Shown here in pieces: positions 44,220 through 53,194 of a stretch of 64,000 nt of DNA; within the stretch, counting starts at the first letter, position 1; each line of letters begins with the position of its first letter. The position numbers were made by a program, and so were the translations under genes. The stretch covers positions 32,960 through 96,959 of the forward strand of contig NZ_WKKE01000025.1 in assembly GCF_009674775.1 (NCBI RefSeq), given 5' to 3'. The notes under the pieces were generated by a model. It did no database searches. It saw only the letters and a list, made by a program, of their open reading frames with translations, and was not told the DNA's origin. The DNA is from Flavobacterium sp. LC2016-23. Its GTDB lineage: Bacteria > Bacteroidota > Bacteroidia > Flavobacteriales > Flavobacteriaceae.

Positions 44220-46736
44220 TTATTTCTTTTTAGCAGCTGTTTTTTTAGCTGGGGCTTTTTTAGTTGTTGTTGCTTTTTTCGCTGGTGTTTTCTTTGCCGG
44301 TGTTTTTTTGGCGATCATTTCCTGAACTTCTTCCAGTGTCAGCTTTGCAGCGTCAACATCTTTACTCAATTCAATTTTGATTTTACCTTTTGTAATTACC
44401 GAGCGGCCCCAACGTGCTTTTTCAACCAAAATCCCTTCATCCTCCCAATTATGGAGTACTTTATCTATATTTTTCTGTAATTTATCTTCAATCAGTTCTT
44501 CCACATCAGATTGGGATAAATTATCAAAATTGTATTTTTTACTTACGTTTACAAAAAGACCGTTCCATTTGATGAAAGGACCAAAACGCCCCACACCTTT
44601 CTGAACCGATTCCCCCTTATAAACAGCAATTGGCGCATCTGCAAGTGCTTTTTCGTCAATCAGTTCCTGAGCTCTTTCCTTAGAAACCCCTAAAGGATCT
44701 TCTCCTCTTGGCAAGGAAATAAAAACACTTCCGTGACGTACATAAGGACCATAACGTCCATTACTTACCTCTACTTCTTCTCCTTTATAATCCCCTAAAC
44801 TCTTAGGTAATAAAAATAAATTTAAGGCATCTTCTAAGGTAATGTTTCCGATATTCTGATCTGACATCAGGCTGGCGAATTTTTTGTCTTCATCATCCGC
44901 TTCTCCAATCTGAGCCATTGGCCCGAATTTTCCTAAACGAACAGAAACCTGTCTTCCGTCAGCATCTTTTCCTAAGATTCTTTCACCGCTTTCGCGCTCC
45001 GCATTTGCTTCAACTTCTTTTACATTCGGATGGAATTTATCGTAGAATTCCTGCATCATGGTGGCCCAGTCAATATTTCCTTCTGCAATTTCATCAAAAT
45101 CCTGCTCTACTTTTGCCGTAAAATTATAATCAAGGATGTTTCCGAAATTCTTAACCAGGAAATCTGTTACAATGGTACCAATATCTGTCGGAACCAATTT
45201 TCCTTTATCAGAACCTGTATTTTCTTTTAACAGCTTTTCTCCAACTTTACTGTTTTGCAAAGTAAGCTGTGTATAATTACGTTCCTGACCTTCAAGAGTT
45301 CCTTTTTCAACATAATTTCTGTTAATGATCGTAGAAATCGTTGGCGCATACGTAGACGGACGGCCAATTCCTAATTCTTCTAATTTTTTTACCAAAGAAG
45401 CCTCTGTATAACGTGCCGGTGGTCTTGAGTATCTTTCAGTAGCCGTAATATAATTATTGGCTAATTTTTCATTTACTTTTAATGCCGGAAGCATCCCTTC
45501 CTGCTCTTCCTCGTCATCATCATGCCCTTCCAAATACACTTTCAGGAAACCTTCAAAAAGTAAAACCTCTCCGGAAGCAGTAAAGATTTCACCGTGATTA
45601 TTCGCTTCAATTTTTACGTTAGTTCTTTCCAGTTGTGCATCGCTCATTTGAGATGCGAGTGTTCTTTTCCAGATCAAATCGTACAAACGTGCCTGATCAC
45701 GATCAATATTTACGGTGTGACGGGACATGTCTGTCGGACGAATGGCCTCGTGAGCTTCTTGTGCTCCTTTACTTTTAGTAGCAAAAGTTCGGGGTTTCGA
45801 AAACTCTTTTCCGTATGATTTTATAATTTCAGCTTCTGCAGCATCCATAGCATCTTTAGAAAGGTTTACACTATCGGTTCTCATATACGTAATAAGTCCG
45901 GCTTCATATAAACGTTGTGCTAACTGCATGGTGATTCCAACCGGCAAATACAATTTTCTGGCCGCTTCCTGTTGTAAAGTCGACGTAGTAAAAGGTGCTG
46001 TTGGAGATTTTTTGGTAGGCTTGGTTTCTAAATCCGCTACCTTATATATGGAACCGATATTTTGTTTTAAGAAATCTTCGGCTTCTTTTTTCGTAGTAAA
46101 GTTTTTTGGCAATTTGGCTTTGAATGCTTTTCCGGCCTCATTAACAAATTCCGCAACAACCGAATAACTCGCCACGGCATTGAAATTCTGAATTTCACGT
46201 TCTCTTTCAACAATTAAACGAACAGAAACAGATTGCACACGACCGGCAGACAAACCGCCTTTGATCTTTCTCCATAAAACGGGTGATAATTCGTAACCTA
46301 CCAAACGGTCTAAAACACGACGCGCCTGCTGGGCATTTACTAAATTATAATCAATTTCTCTTGGATTATCAATCGCTTTAAGGATGGCGCTTTTAGTGAT
46401 TTCGTGAAAAACAATTCTTTTGGTTTTTTTAGTATCCAGTTTTAATTCTTCCGCCAGGTGCCATGAAATAGCTTCCCCCTCGCGGTCCTCATCACTTGCC
46501 AGCCAAACCATTTCGGCATTTTTAGATAGTGTTTTAAGTTTACTTACTAAGGCTTTTTTATCGGGAGAAACTTCATATTTAGGTTTAAATCCATTCTCAA
46601 CATCTACTCCTATTTCTTTTGACGGCAGATCCGCTATGTGTCCGTAACTTGATTCTACCTGAAAATCACTTCCTAGAAATTTCTCTATCGTTTTCGCCTT
46701 TGCAGGTGATTCCACTATTACTAAATTCTTTGCCAT
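44220..46736 (-). CDS. topA: DNA topoisomerase I
   Basis: An 838-residue type IA topoisomerase. N-terminal TOPRIM: MAKNLVIVESPAKAKTIEKFLG, WLASDEDREGEAISWHL (acidic DxDxE). Catalytic Tyr in GLITYMRTDS (about residue 297). After the core come Toprim_Crpt-type C-terminal repeats (residues 590-790, for example RYGPYVRHGSVF and RFGPFIKWNGLF) and a Lys/Ala/Pro histone-like tail (KKTPAKKTPAKKATTTKK). The start at 46736 (MAKN) is preferred over a longer form at 46757 because the -7 promoter box (46755-46762) would overlap the longer start. It relaxes negative supercoils. Confidence 0.96.
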   Translation of the reverse strand: MAKNLVIVESPAKAKTIEKFLGSDFQVESSYGHIADLPSKEIGVDVENGFKPKYEVSPDKKALVSKLKTLSKNAEMVWLASDEDREGEAISWHLAEELKLDTKKTKRIVFHEITKSAILKAIDNPREIDYNLVNAQQARRVLDRLVGYELSPVLWRKIKGGLSAGRVQSVSVRLIVEREREIQNFNAVASYSVVAEFVNEAGKAFKAKLPKNFTTKKEAEDFLKQNIGSIYKVADLETKPTKKSPTAPFTTSTLQQEAARKLYLPVGITMQLAQRLYEAGLITYMRTDSVNLSKDAMDAAEAEIIKSYGKEFSKPRTFATKSKGAQEAHEAIRPTDMSRHTVNIDRDQARLYDLIWKRTLASQMSDAQLERTNVKIEANNHGEIFTASGEVLLFEGFLKVYLEGHDDDEEEQEGMLPALKVNEKLANNYITATERYSRPPARYTEASLVKKLEELGIGRPSTYAPTISTIINRNYVEKGTLEGQERNYTQLTLQNSKVGEKLLKENTGSDKGKLVPTDIGTIVTDFLVKNFGNILDYNFTAKVEQDFDEIAEGNIDWATMMQEFYDKFHPNVKEVEANAERESGERILGKDADGRQVSVRLGKFGPMAQIGEADDEDKKFASLMSDQNIGNITLEDALNLFLLPKSLGDYKGEEVEVSNGRYGPYVRHGSVFISLPRGEDPLGVSKERAQELIDEKALADAPIAVYKGESVQKGVGRFGPFIKWNGLFVNVSKKYNFDNLSQSDVEELIEDKLQKNIDKVLHNWEDEGILVEKARWGRSVITKGKIKIELSKDVDAAKLTLEEVQEMIAKKTPAKKTPAKKATTTKKAPAKKTAAKKK

Positions 46737-46754
46737 TGCTCTATTTTTCTGCAA

Positions 46755-46783
46755 CAAAAGTATCTATTTTTTTTAAATATCAA
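46755..46783 (-). promoter_or_regulatory. topA promoter (TTG-N18-TACTTTTG)
   Basis: On the minus strand TTG (46783-46781), 18 nt, then TACTTTTG (46762-46755): a very good match to the Bacteroidota consensus. The expected transcription start is about 12 nt before the MAKN start codon. Confidence 0.7.
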
Positions 46784-47138
46784 CCTTCTCTGTGCATTTT
46801 TGAAGTATTTTAATAATATGTTTCTAAAAATTACAGATTTATCTGTAAACCTATTGATTATATATATAGGTATAACTTTTAAAGGTTTACACCCCGGAAA
46901 TATGCTTTTTTTTAATACTTAAAATCTCATAAGTAAAAAATACTCCTCTACTTTAGCATCATATAGAGGTGAAAAAAAAATTGCAGAAAAGAATAATTCT
47001 CTACCAATCCCCGCTACCTGCGTTAAAATTCCAACTTAAAAAAATCTATATATATTTCTGAAAACATTGTTAATTCTTTATCTGACATCTTGTCATCTTT
47101 ATAGGTTTTGCGTTATCTTTGCACTTTGAAATTACGCA
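46758..47138. other. 381-bp divergent region between topA and miaB
   Basis: Holds the topA and miaB promoters. In between are two perfect inverted repeats: TTACAGAT-TT-ATCTGTAA at 46831-46848, and TGTAAACCT (46844-46852) with AGGTTTACA (46883-46891), overlapping each other so that the two folds exclude one another. No ORF is supported. Confidence 0.7.
47090..47121 (+). promoter_or_regulatory. miaB promoter (TTG-N21-TATCTTTG)
   Basis: TTG at 47090-47092, 21 nt, TATCTTTG at 47114-47121, then a leader of about 10 nt to the ATG at 47139. It probably drives the whole miaB-to-secG run. Confidence 0.65.
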
Positions 47139-48584
47139 ATGGAAAAGATTATTGAAGAAAGCAAACAAGGTGAAAATCTTGTTTTAGAAAATAAACCTGA
47201 GAATACTAAAAAGCTTTTTATAGAAAGTTACGGCTGTGCGATGAATTTTTCGGACAGTGAAGTTGTAGCTTCCATTTTATACGAAGGGGGGTATAATACG
47301 ACTTCGGTTTTAGAGGAAGCCGATTTGGTTCTGGTAAATACCTGTTCCATCCGTGACAAGGCTGAACAAACCATTCGTAAACGTCTGGAAAAATATAATG
47401 CCGTAAAACGTATTAACCCGAAAATGAAAGTGGGCGTTTTGGGCTGTATGGCCGAACGTTTGAAAAGTCAGTTTCTGGAAGAAGAAAAAATAGTTGATCT
47501 TGTGGTAGGACCCGATGCTTACAAAGATTTGCCTAATCTGTTGGCGGAAGTGGAAGAAGGCCGTGACGCTATTAATGTAATTTTATCAAAAGAAGAAACG
47601 TACGGTGATATTTCGCCTGTTCGTTTAATGAGCAACGGGATTACCGCTTTGGTTTCCATCACCCGTGGTTGTGATAATATGTGTACGTTTTGCGTTGTCC
47701 CTTTTACACGTGGTCGTGAACGCAGCCGTGAGCCACAAAGTATCATGAAGGAAATTCAGGATTTATGGGACAAAGGATTTAAAGAAATCACGCTTCTAGG
47801 CCAAAATGTCGACAGTTACCTTTGGTACGGAGGTGGTCTGAAAAAGGATTTTGTCAATGCTTCCGACATGCAAAAAGCAACGGCTGTTGATTTTGATCAG
47901 TTGCTTGAAATGGTTGCTGTTGGTTTTCCTAAAATGCGTATCCGGTTTTCGACTTCTAATCCACAGGATATGCATGAGAGTATTTTGCATGTTATTGCGA
48001 AATATCCGAATATCTGTAAACACATTCACTTGCCTGTTCAGTCCGGAAGTGACCGCATTTTAAAAGAAATGAATCGTCTGCACACGCGTGAAGAATATAT
48101 GACACTGATTGATAAAATCAGGTCTATTATTCCAAACGCTTCGATTTCGCAAGATATGATTGCCGGTTTCCCGACAGAAACAGAGCAGGATCACCAGGAT
48201 ACCATGAGCCTGATGGAATATGTAAAATATAATTTCGGTTATATGTATTCGTATTCGGAACGTCCGGGAACTTTGGCCGGAAGAAAAATGGAGGATGATG
48301 TTCCGGAAGAAACCAAAGCCAGAAGATTGCAGGAAATTGTCGATTTACAACAAAAACACGCCTGGTTCAGAAGTGAAGAATTTATAGGCCAGACGGTTGA
48401 AGTTTTAGTCGAGAAAGTGTCTAAAAAATCAACTGAAGAATTCTCAGGAAGAAATTCACAAAGTATTACGGTTGTCTTCCCAAAAGAGCATTATAAAATT
48501 GGGGATTTCGTAAATGTAAAAATCGAAAGCTGTACTTCAGGAACCTTAAAAGGGAAAGCAGTTGGGCTGAGTATTATGAATTAA
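47139..48584 (+). CDS. miaB: tRNA-2-methylthio-N6-isopentenyladenosine37 synthase MiaB
   Basis: A 481-residue radical SAM methylthiotransferase. N-terminal UPF0004 domain: LFIESYGCAMNFSDSEVV, VNTCSIRDKAEQ, GVLGCMAER (three Cys of the auxiliary cluster). Radical SAM motif CxxxCxxC: TRGCDNMCTFCVVPFTRGRERSR. C-terminal TRAM domain about residues 410-478 (GQTVEVLVEKVSKKS). It adds a methylthio group to i6A37 of tRNAs. First gene of the run with sigma54 activator, lptE, TPR, secG. Confidence 0.96.
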   Translation: MEKIIEESKQGENLVLENKPENTKKLFIESYGCAMNFSDSEVVASILYEGGYNTTSVLEEADLVLVNTCSIRDKAEQTIRKRLEKYNAVKRINPKMKVGVLGCMAERLKSQFLEEEKIVDLVVGPDAYKDLPNLLAEVEEGRDAINVILSKEETYGDISPVRLMSNGITALVSITRGCDNMCTFCVVPFTRGRERSREPQSIMKEIQDLWDKGFKEITLLGQNVDSYLWYGGGLKKDFVNASDMQKATAVDFDQLLEMVAVGFPKMRIRFSTSNPQDMHESILHVIAKYPNICKHIHLPVQSGSDRILKEMNRLHTREEYMTLIDKIRSIIPNASISQDMIAGFPTETEQDHQDTMSLMEYVKYNFGYMYSYSERPGTLAGRKMEDDVPEETKARRLQEIVDLQQKHAWFRSEEFIGQTVEVLVEKVSKKSTEEFSGRNSQSITVVFPKEHYKIGDFVNVKIESCTSGTLKGKAVGLSIMN

Positions 48585-48592
48585 TTTTTTTC

Positions 48593-49074
48593 GCCACGAA
48601 TTTCACTAATTTGCGCTAATTTTCTTTCAAATAATTTGATAGATTTGTGCAAAAATAAAATGATGGAATTATATAGAAAAGAAGAATATTATAAAATTAT
48701 CGGGATTTGTATGGAGGTTCACAGGATTCTGGGCGGAGGTCTTCTTGAAATTGTTTATAAAGATGCTTTAGAATACGAATTTAGAAAAAACAGTATCCCA
48801 TTTGAACGTGAAAAACAATATGATATTCAATATAAAGATATTGTTTTAAAACATAAATTTTATGCTGATTTTGTTGTTTACGATGAAATCATTTTAGAAG
48901 TAAAAGCATCAAAAGAGATCGTAGATGAACACACCGCTCAAACTATTAATTATTTAAGACTTGCAGATAGTGACTTAGGGATTATTGTTAACTTTAATAA
49001 AAAGTCATTACAACATAAAAGAGTTATTCATTAACCTGATTTCAAAAATTCGTGGAATTAGTGAAATTCGTGGC
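48593..49074. repeat. perfect 19-bp inverted repeat enclosing the GxxExxY gene
   Basis: GCCACGAATTTCACTAATT at 48593-48611 and its exact reverse complement at 49056-49074. The two arms flank the GxxExxY gene on both sides, 49 nt before and 22 nt after. A near-identical pair (18 of 19) surrounds a gene-less segment at 56082-56305. Confidence 0.9.
48660..49034 (+). CDS. GxxExxY family protein (PD-(D/E)xK nuclease-like)
   Basis: The ATG at 48660 gives 124 residues with the family signature GGGLLEIVYKDALEYEF near residue 25 and ADFVVYDEIILEVKASKEI, whose D ... E-x-K arrangement resembles a PD-(D/E)xK nuclease core. A TTG start at 48636 is possible, but a TAGATTTG box at 48640-48647 overlaps it. 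Function of the family is unknown. The gene interrupts the miaB-sigma54-activator pair and is enclosed by a perfect 19-bp inverted repeat, suggesting it came in as a cassette. Confidence 0.88.
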   Translation: MMELYRKEEYYKIIGICMEVHRILGGGLLEIVYKDALEYEFRKNSIPFEREKQYDIQYKDIVLKHKFYADFVVYDEIILEVKASKEIVDEHTAQTINYLRLADSDLGIIVNFNKKSLQHKRVIH

Positions 49075-49092
49075 AAAAGATAAAATATATAC

Positions 49093-50352
49093 ATGGAAAC
49101 AGTTCAGGCAATAAAACAACGTTTTGAGATTATCGGGAATGACCCGAAATTAAACCGCGCCATTGAAAAAGCCATTCAGGTTGCACCTACTGACATTTCG
49201 GTAATGGTAACCGGGGAAAGTGGTGTTGGTAAAGAAAACATTCCAAGAATCATTCATTCGCTTTCCCATAGAAAGCATGGTAAATATATTGCGGTAAACT
49301 GTGGTGCCATTCCGGAAGGAACAATTGACAGTGAGCTTTTTGGTCACGAAAAAGGCGCTTTTACAGGAGCCACAAGCACGCGTGAAGGTTATTTTGAAGT
49401 GGCTGACGGCGGAACTATTTTCCTGGATGAAGTGGGTGAATTACCCTTAACAACCCAGGTTCGTTTACTGCGTGTACTTGAAAACGGAGAATTTATAAAA
49501 GTAGGTTCGTCCCAGGTTCAGAAAACAAATGTAAGGATCGTAGCCGCAACCAATGTCAATTTATTCAATGCCATCGAAAAAGGAAAATTCCGTGAGGATT
49601 TGTACTATCGCCTGACTACCGTAGAAATTACATTACCACCGCTGCGCGAAAGAAATGAAGACATTCATTTGTTGTTCCGTAAGTTTGTGGCCGATTTTGC
49701 ACATAAATACAAAATGCCGCCCTTAAAACTGGACGATAATGCAGTGCAGCTGCTGCAAAAATTCAGATGGAACGGAAATATTCGTCAGTTGCGAAATGTA
49801 GCCGAACAAATTTCGGTTTTGGAGACCAATCGTGATATTTCCCTGGCCACCTTACAATCGTATTTACCAACTGAAGGAAGCAGTTTACCTTCTGTAATCA
49901 GCGATAAGAAAAAAGAAAGTGATTTCAGCACCGAAAGAGACATCTTGTATAAAGTTCTTTTTGACATGAAAAGTGATTTGAATGATTTGAAAAAACTCAC
50001 TTTAGAGTTAATGAAAAACGGATCTTCAAAAGTACAGGATATTAATCCTAACCTGATTCAGAAAATATACGGTTCACAGGAAAATGAGAGCGAAATAGAT
50101 TTTGAAGAAGAACAAGTAACAGCTGTGATGACTCCGGCAACCCGTGAAGACAATTATCACATACAGGATAACAATAATTATCTGGATGCTGAAACAATCG
50201 AGGAAGAAGAAATTTTACGCCTGGAACAAAAAGAAATCGAAATGATCAAAAAATCATTAGAGAAAAACAAGGGAAAACGCAAAGCAGCTGCCGATGAACT
50301 TGGGATCTCAGAACGAACTTTATATAGAAAAATCAAACAATTCGATTTATAA
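49093..50352 (+). CDS. sigma54-dependent transcriptional activator without receiver domain
   Basis: A 419-residue protein whose AAA+ domain starts almost at the N-terminus: GESGVGKENIPRIIHSLS (Walker A), ELFGHEKGAFTGATS (GAFTGA, sigma54 contact), GGTIFLDEVGELPL (Walker B), VRLLRVLENGEFIKVGS. The C-terminal Fis-type HTH is at residues 395-417 (AADELGISERTLYRKI). There is no receiver, GAF or PAS domain, so it is constitutively active or controlled by another protein. Residues 270-380 are an acidic linker. A 59-nt gap follows the inserted GxxExxY cassette. Confidence 0.93.
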   Translation: METVQAIKQRFEIIGNDPKLNRAIEKAIQVAPTDISVMVTGESGVGKENIPRIIHSLSHRKHGKYIAVNCGAIPEGTIDSELFGHEKGAFTGATSTREGYFEVADGGTIFLDEVGELPLTTQVRLLRVLENGEFIKVGSSQVQKTNVRIVAATNVNLFNAIEKGKFREDLYYRLTTVEITLPPLRERNEDIHLLFRKFVADFAHKYKMPPLKLDDNAVQLLQKFRWNGNIRQLRNVAEQISVLETNRDISLATLQSYLPTEGSSLPSVISDKKKESDFSTERDILYKVLFDMKSDLNDLKKLTLELMKNGSSKVQDINPNLIQKIYGSQENESEIDFEEEQVTAVMTPATREDNYHIQDNNNYLDAETIEEEEILRLEQKEIEMIKKSLEKNKGKRKAAADELGISERTLYRKIKQFDL

Positions 50353-50364
50353 AAATAAATTAAA

Positions 50365-50515
50365 TTCCAAAAAATAAATCCCAAATTCCAATCTGGTAAA
50401 ACTTAAAATTCCAAAGTAGTATATTTGAAAAAAAATGTAACTAAGTCCAACACCAGAGAATTGCAACGCAATTCTTAAAATTGGAATTGGGGATTTAAAA
50501 AATTGGAATTTTCAC
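50365..50515. repeat. AATTCCAA/TTGGAATT repeats before lptE
   Basis: Pieces AAATTCCAAA, CCCAAATTCCAATC, AAATTCCAAAG on one side and AAATTGGAATTGGGG, AAATTGGAATTTTC on the other could fold over GCAACGCAATT. Same family as the inverted repeat at 21161-21259. Confidence 0.7.
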
Positions 50516-50525
50516 CAAACATCTT

Positions 50526-51029
50526 ATGAAAAAAATATATTCTTTATTCGCGTTAATAACCCTCTTTATGTTAAGCGGCTGTTCTGTTTATAATTTTACA
50601 GGAACAGGGAAAATTGATGCAAAAACGTTTCAGGTTAACTTCTTCCACAATAATGCCGATTTGATCGAACCGGGAATCGACAGGGATTTTACTTTGGCAT
50701 TGCAGGATTTAATTCAGAATCAGACCAATCTAAACTTAGTCAGCAATGGCGGAGACCTGGTTTATGAAGGAGAAATTGTAGACTACAGAACTACTCCAAT
50801 GACAGCAACTGCAGATCAGCAGGCCGCCCAAAACCGTCTAACGATTCGTATTATGGTACGATTTACCAATAAAAACAAGGAATCTGATAATTTCGAAAAA
50901 ACATTTGAATTCTACAAAGATTATCCGGGAACCCAACAACTTGTAGGCTCTTCCCTGAATGCTGCCATTAAAGAGATTTACGACAGAATTACCCAGGATA
51001 TTTTTAACGACTCACTAGCTAAATGGTAA
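50526..51029 (+). CDS. lptE: LPS assembly lipoprotein LptE
   Basis: A 167-residue lipoprotein with signal peptide MKKIYSLFALITLFMLSGC (Cys19). The mature part has the LptE-like pattern: an N-terminal YNFTGTGKIDAKTFQV strand, a DFTLALQDLIQNQTNLNLV helix and a late Asn/Asp-rich beta region, with GGDLVYEGEIVDY. LptE plugs the LptD barrel in the outer membrane. Gap before it (173 nt) holds the TTGGAATT repeat family. Confidence 0.88.
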   Translation: MKKIYSLFALITLFMLSGCSVYNFTGTGKIDAKTFQVNFFHNNADLIEPGIDRDFTLALQDLIQNQTNLNLVSNGGDLVYEGEIVDYRTTPMTATADQQAAQNRLTIRIMVRFTNKNKESDNFEKTFEFYKDYPGTQQLVGSSLNAAIKEIYDRITQDIFNDSLAKW

Positions 51030-51107
51030 AATATTGATTTGTAAAGCGGTTTTTCAAACGATTAAACAGTTAAACAAATAAACGATTAAACAAAAGAAGA
51101 AGAAATA

Positions 51108-52712
51108 ATGAATGTAACTGATTATACACACCTAATAAACAAACCCGATGCTATTACTGAAAAGCAAACGGAAGCATTAGGCAATGTTCTGAATGAATTT
51201 CCTTATTTTCAAAGTGCTAGAGCATTGCGATTGAAAGGGCTTTACAATCAGAATAGTTTTAAGTATAATTATGCCTTAAAAGTTACTGCAGCCCATACTA
51301 CAGACCGTTCCGTATTATTTGATTTTATCACTTCCGATACCTTTGTCTCTATTCAGAATGAATATTACGATCAAAAACTAAAGGATCTTTTGAATATTAC
51401 CGTTTTTGAAAGTGAAATTGTAGTACCTGAAATCCCAAAGGTTCCTGAAATAAGAATTGATCCGATAGAACAATCTATTTTGTCTTCTATAAGAGAAGCC
51501 ACAACAGTAGTTTTTGAAGAACAGAAAAAGCCAGTAGAAAAACCTGTTGATGTTGTAACTGAGCAACCTGTTTTAACTCCGGTCAAAGAAGAAACTCCAA
51601 TTGTTATTGAAGAAACAATAGCAATCCAAGAAATCACTTTAGATTCTTTTGTAGAAACCGTTACTCCATCGGTAAAAGAAGAAGATCCAATTGTTGTTGA
51701 AGAACCAATAGTAGTAAAAGAAGTTACAATCGATTCTTTTGTCGAACAGCCTGTGGCTACTTCTGCAGAAGAAGAAATGCCAATCGTTACGGAAGAACCC
51801 GTAATAGTCGAAGAAATCACCATAGATTCTTTTGTGGAGCAACCTGTCTCTACTACTGTAGCAGAAGAAACTCTAGTCGTTACCGAAGAACCCATAATAA
51901 TCGAAGAGATCACAATCGATTCTTTTGTGGAGCAACCTGTCTCCACTACTGTAGCAGAAGAAACTCCAGTCGTTACCGAAGAACCAGTAATAATCGAAGA
52001 GATCACCATTGATTCTTTTGTGGAGCAGCCTGTCTCTACTGCTGTAGAAAAAGAAAGCCCAATTGTTGTTGAAGAAACCGAAAAAACTACCGAAGTACGT
52101 GTTGAACCGATAGAAGCGTCTGTCTACAATTCTATAAAACAAGCTACAACAGTTGTTTTTGAAGATTTAAAAGAAGCTGAAACTTCTGAAACAGTAAAAA
52201 ATGCGGAAGAAAATCTGGAAATCGGAAAACCTTTGGATTTTTCTGTTAATGAAAAACATTCTTTTCACGAATGGCTGCAACTGGCCCGAACAGAGCCAAT
52301 TGACAGAACCAAAGAAGGTCCTGCAGAAAAAACAGAAACGGTAAAAGAAGCTGAAAAAACTCCCGAACCGTTAACCCAGCCTGTTGCAGAAGCAGAAGAA
52401 ACGATCTCAATTGAAGAAGAAAAAAAGAAAAAAGCAGAGATTATTAATAAATTTATAGAAACGAATCCAAAAATTCCGCCTATAAAACCAACTGCAATTG
52501 TTCCAACGGTGATGCTTGACCCCAATAAAAACGAGGACAACTCCTATTTAATGACTGAAACTTTGGCAAGGGTATATCTGGAACAAAAAAAATACACAAA
52601 AGCAATACAAGCATATGAAATATTAATTTTGAAATATCCAGAAAAAATTAGTTTCTTTGCAGACCGTATTTCGGATATAAAGATTTTACAACAAAATAAC
52701 AATAATAATTAA
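51108..52712 (+). CDS. TPR-type protein with a 31-residue repeat linker
   Basis: A 534-residue protein without signal peptide. Residues 1-110 are helical (NEFPYFQSARALRLKGLYNQ), a conserved N-terminal domain in this syntenic position. Residues about 165-320 are five copies of an acidic repeat (EEITIDSFVEQPVSTTV, AEETPVVTEEPVI) encoded by a 93-bp minisatellite. Residues 460-534 contain a TPR motif (LARVYLEQKKYTKAIQAYEILILKYPEKISFFADRI). Role unknown; the context (lptE, secG) suggests an envelope-related function, which is inference. Confidence 0.85.
   Translation: MNVTDYTHLINKPDAITEKQTEALGNVLNEFPYFQSARALRLKGLYNQNSFKYNYALKVTAAHTTDRSVLFDFITSDTFVSIQNEYYDQKLKDLLNITVFESEIVVPEIPKVPEIRIDPIEQSILSSIREATTVVFEEQKKPVEKPVDVVTEQPVLTPVKEETPIVIEETIAIQEITLDSFVETVTPSVKEEDPIVVEEPIVVKEVTIDSFVEQPVATSAEEEMPIVTEEPVIVEEITIDSFVEQPVSTTVAEETLVVTEEPIIIEEITIDSFVEQPVSTTVAEETPVVTEEPVIIEEITIDSFVEQPVSTAVEKESPIVVEETEKTTEVRVEPIEASVYNSIKQATTVVFEDLKEAETSETVKNAEENLEIGKPLDFSVNEKHSFHEWLQLARTEPIDRTKEGPAEKTETVKEAEKTPEPLTQPVAEAEETISIEEEKKKKAEIINKFIETNPKIPPIKPTAIVPTVMLDPNKNEDNSYLMTETLARVYLEQKKYTKAIQAYEILILKYPEKISFFADRISDIKILQQNNNNN
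51642..52055 (+). repeat. 93-bp minisatellite in the TPR gene (5 copies)
   Basis: The motif GATTCTTTTGT recurs at 51642, 51732, 51825, 51918 and 52011 (spacings 90, 93, 93, 93). The last three copies are almost identical at DNA level, pointing to recent duplication. All copies keep the reading frame. Confidence 0.92.
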
Positions 52713-52715
52713 ACA

Positions 52716-53054
52716 ATGAGCACATTTTCAATTTTTTTAGTTTTAATCACAATAGTTTGCTTTCTATTGATTGTAGTAATCATGGTTCAAAACCCTAAAG
52801 GAGGCGGATTGTCTTCTACTATCAGCGGAACTCAAATGTTAGGTGGAGTGCAAAAAACAACAGACTTTTTAGATAAAAGTACCTGGACGTTGGCTACTAT
52901 CCTTATTGCATTAATCTTACTTTCAAGTTTAAGCTTTACAGGATCATTAAGCGATACTGATTCTAAACTTATTGAAAAAACAGAAGCTCCGGCTACTACA
53001 CCTGCAGCTCCGGTACAAGGAACTCCTGCTCCGGCAGCTCCGGCAGCAAAATAA
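52716..53054 (+). CDS. secG: protein translocase subunit SecG
   Basis: A 112-residue protein with two membrane helices (residues 3-24, SIFLVLITIVCFLLIVVIMVQ, and 52-74, WTLATILIALILLSSLSFTG) separated by the SecG loop NPKGGGLSSTISGTQMLGGVQK. A Pro/Ala-rich tail follows. SecG supports SecYE. It begins 3 nt after the TPR gene and is followed by a strong terminator, so the miaB-to-secG unit ends here. Confidence 0.94.
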   Translation: MSTFSIFLVLITIVCFLLIVVIMVQNPKGGGLSSTISGTQMLGGVQKTTDFLDKSTWTLATILIALILLSSLSFTGSLSDTDSKLIEKTEAPATTPAAPVQGTPAPAAPAAK

Positions 53055-53075
53055 TATTTCTGATATAAAATTAAG

Positions 53076-53107
53076 ATGCCAGCCTGTCAAAGCTGGCATT
53101 TTTTTTA
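53076..53107 (+). terminator. terminator after secG
   Basis: ATGCCAGC (53076-53083) pairs with GCTGGCAT (53092-53099) and is followed by a run of eight T. Confidence 0.9.
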
Positions 53108-53194
53108 GGAAAAAATGTCAGTTTTTTAAGCATGGCACAATTTCTGAAAGTTTAATGAACGTTAAAAAAGTATAACCTAATATAAAATAAAATT

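Noticed and set aside
51371..52009. Minus-strand ORF opposite the TPR gene repeats
   Set aside because: Antisense shadow of the 93-bp repeat; Ser/Thr/Val-rich repeat without start signals, while the plus-strand protein has a conserved N-terminus and TPR.
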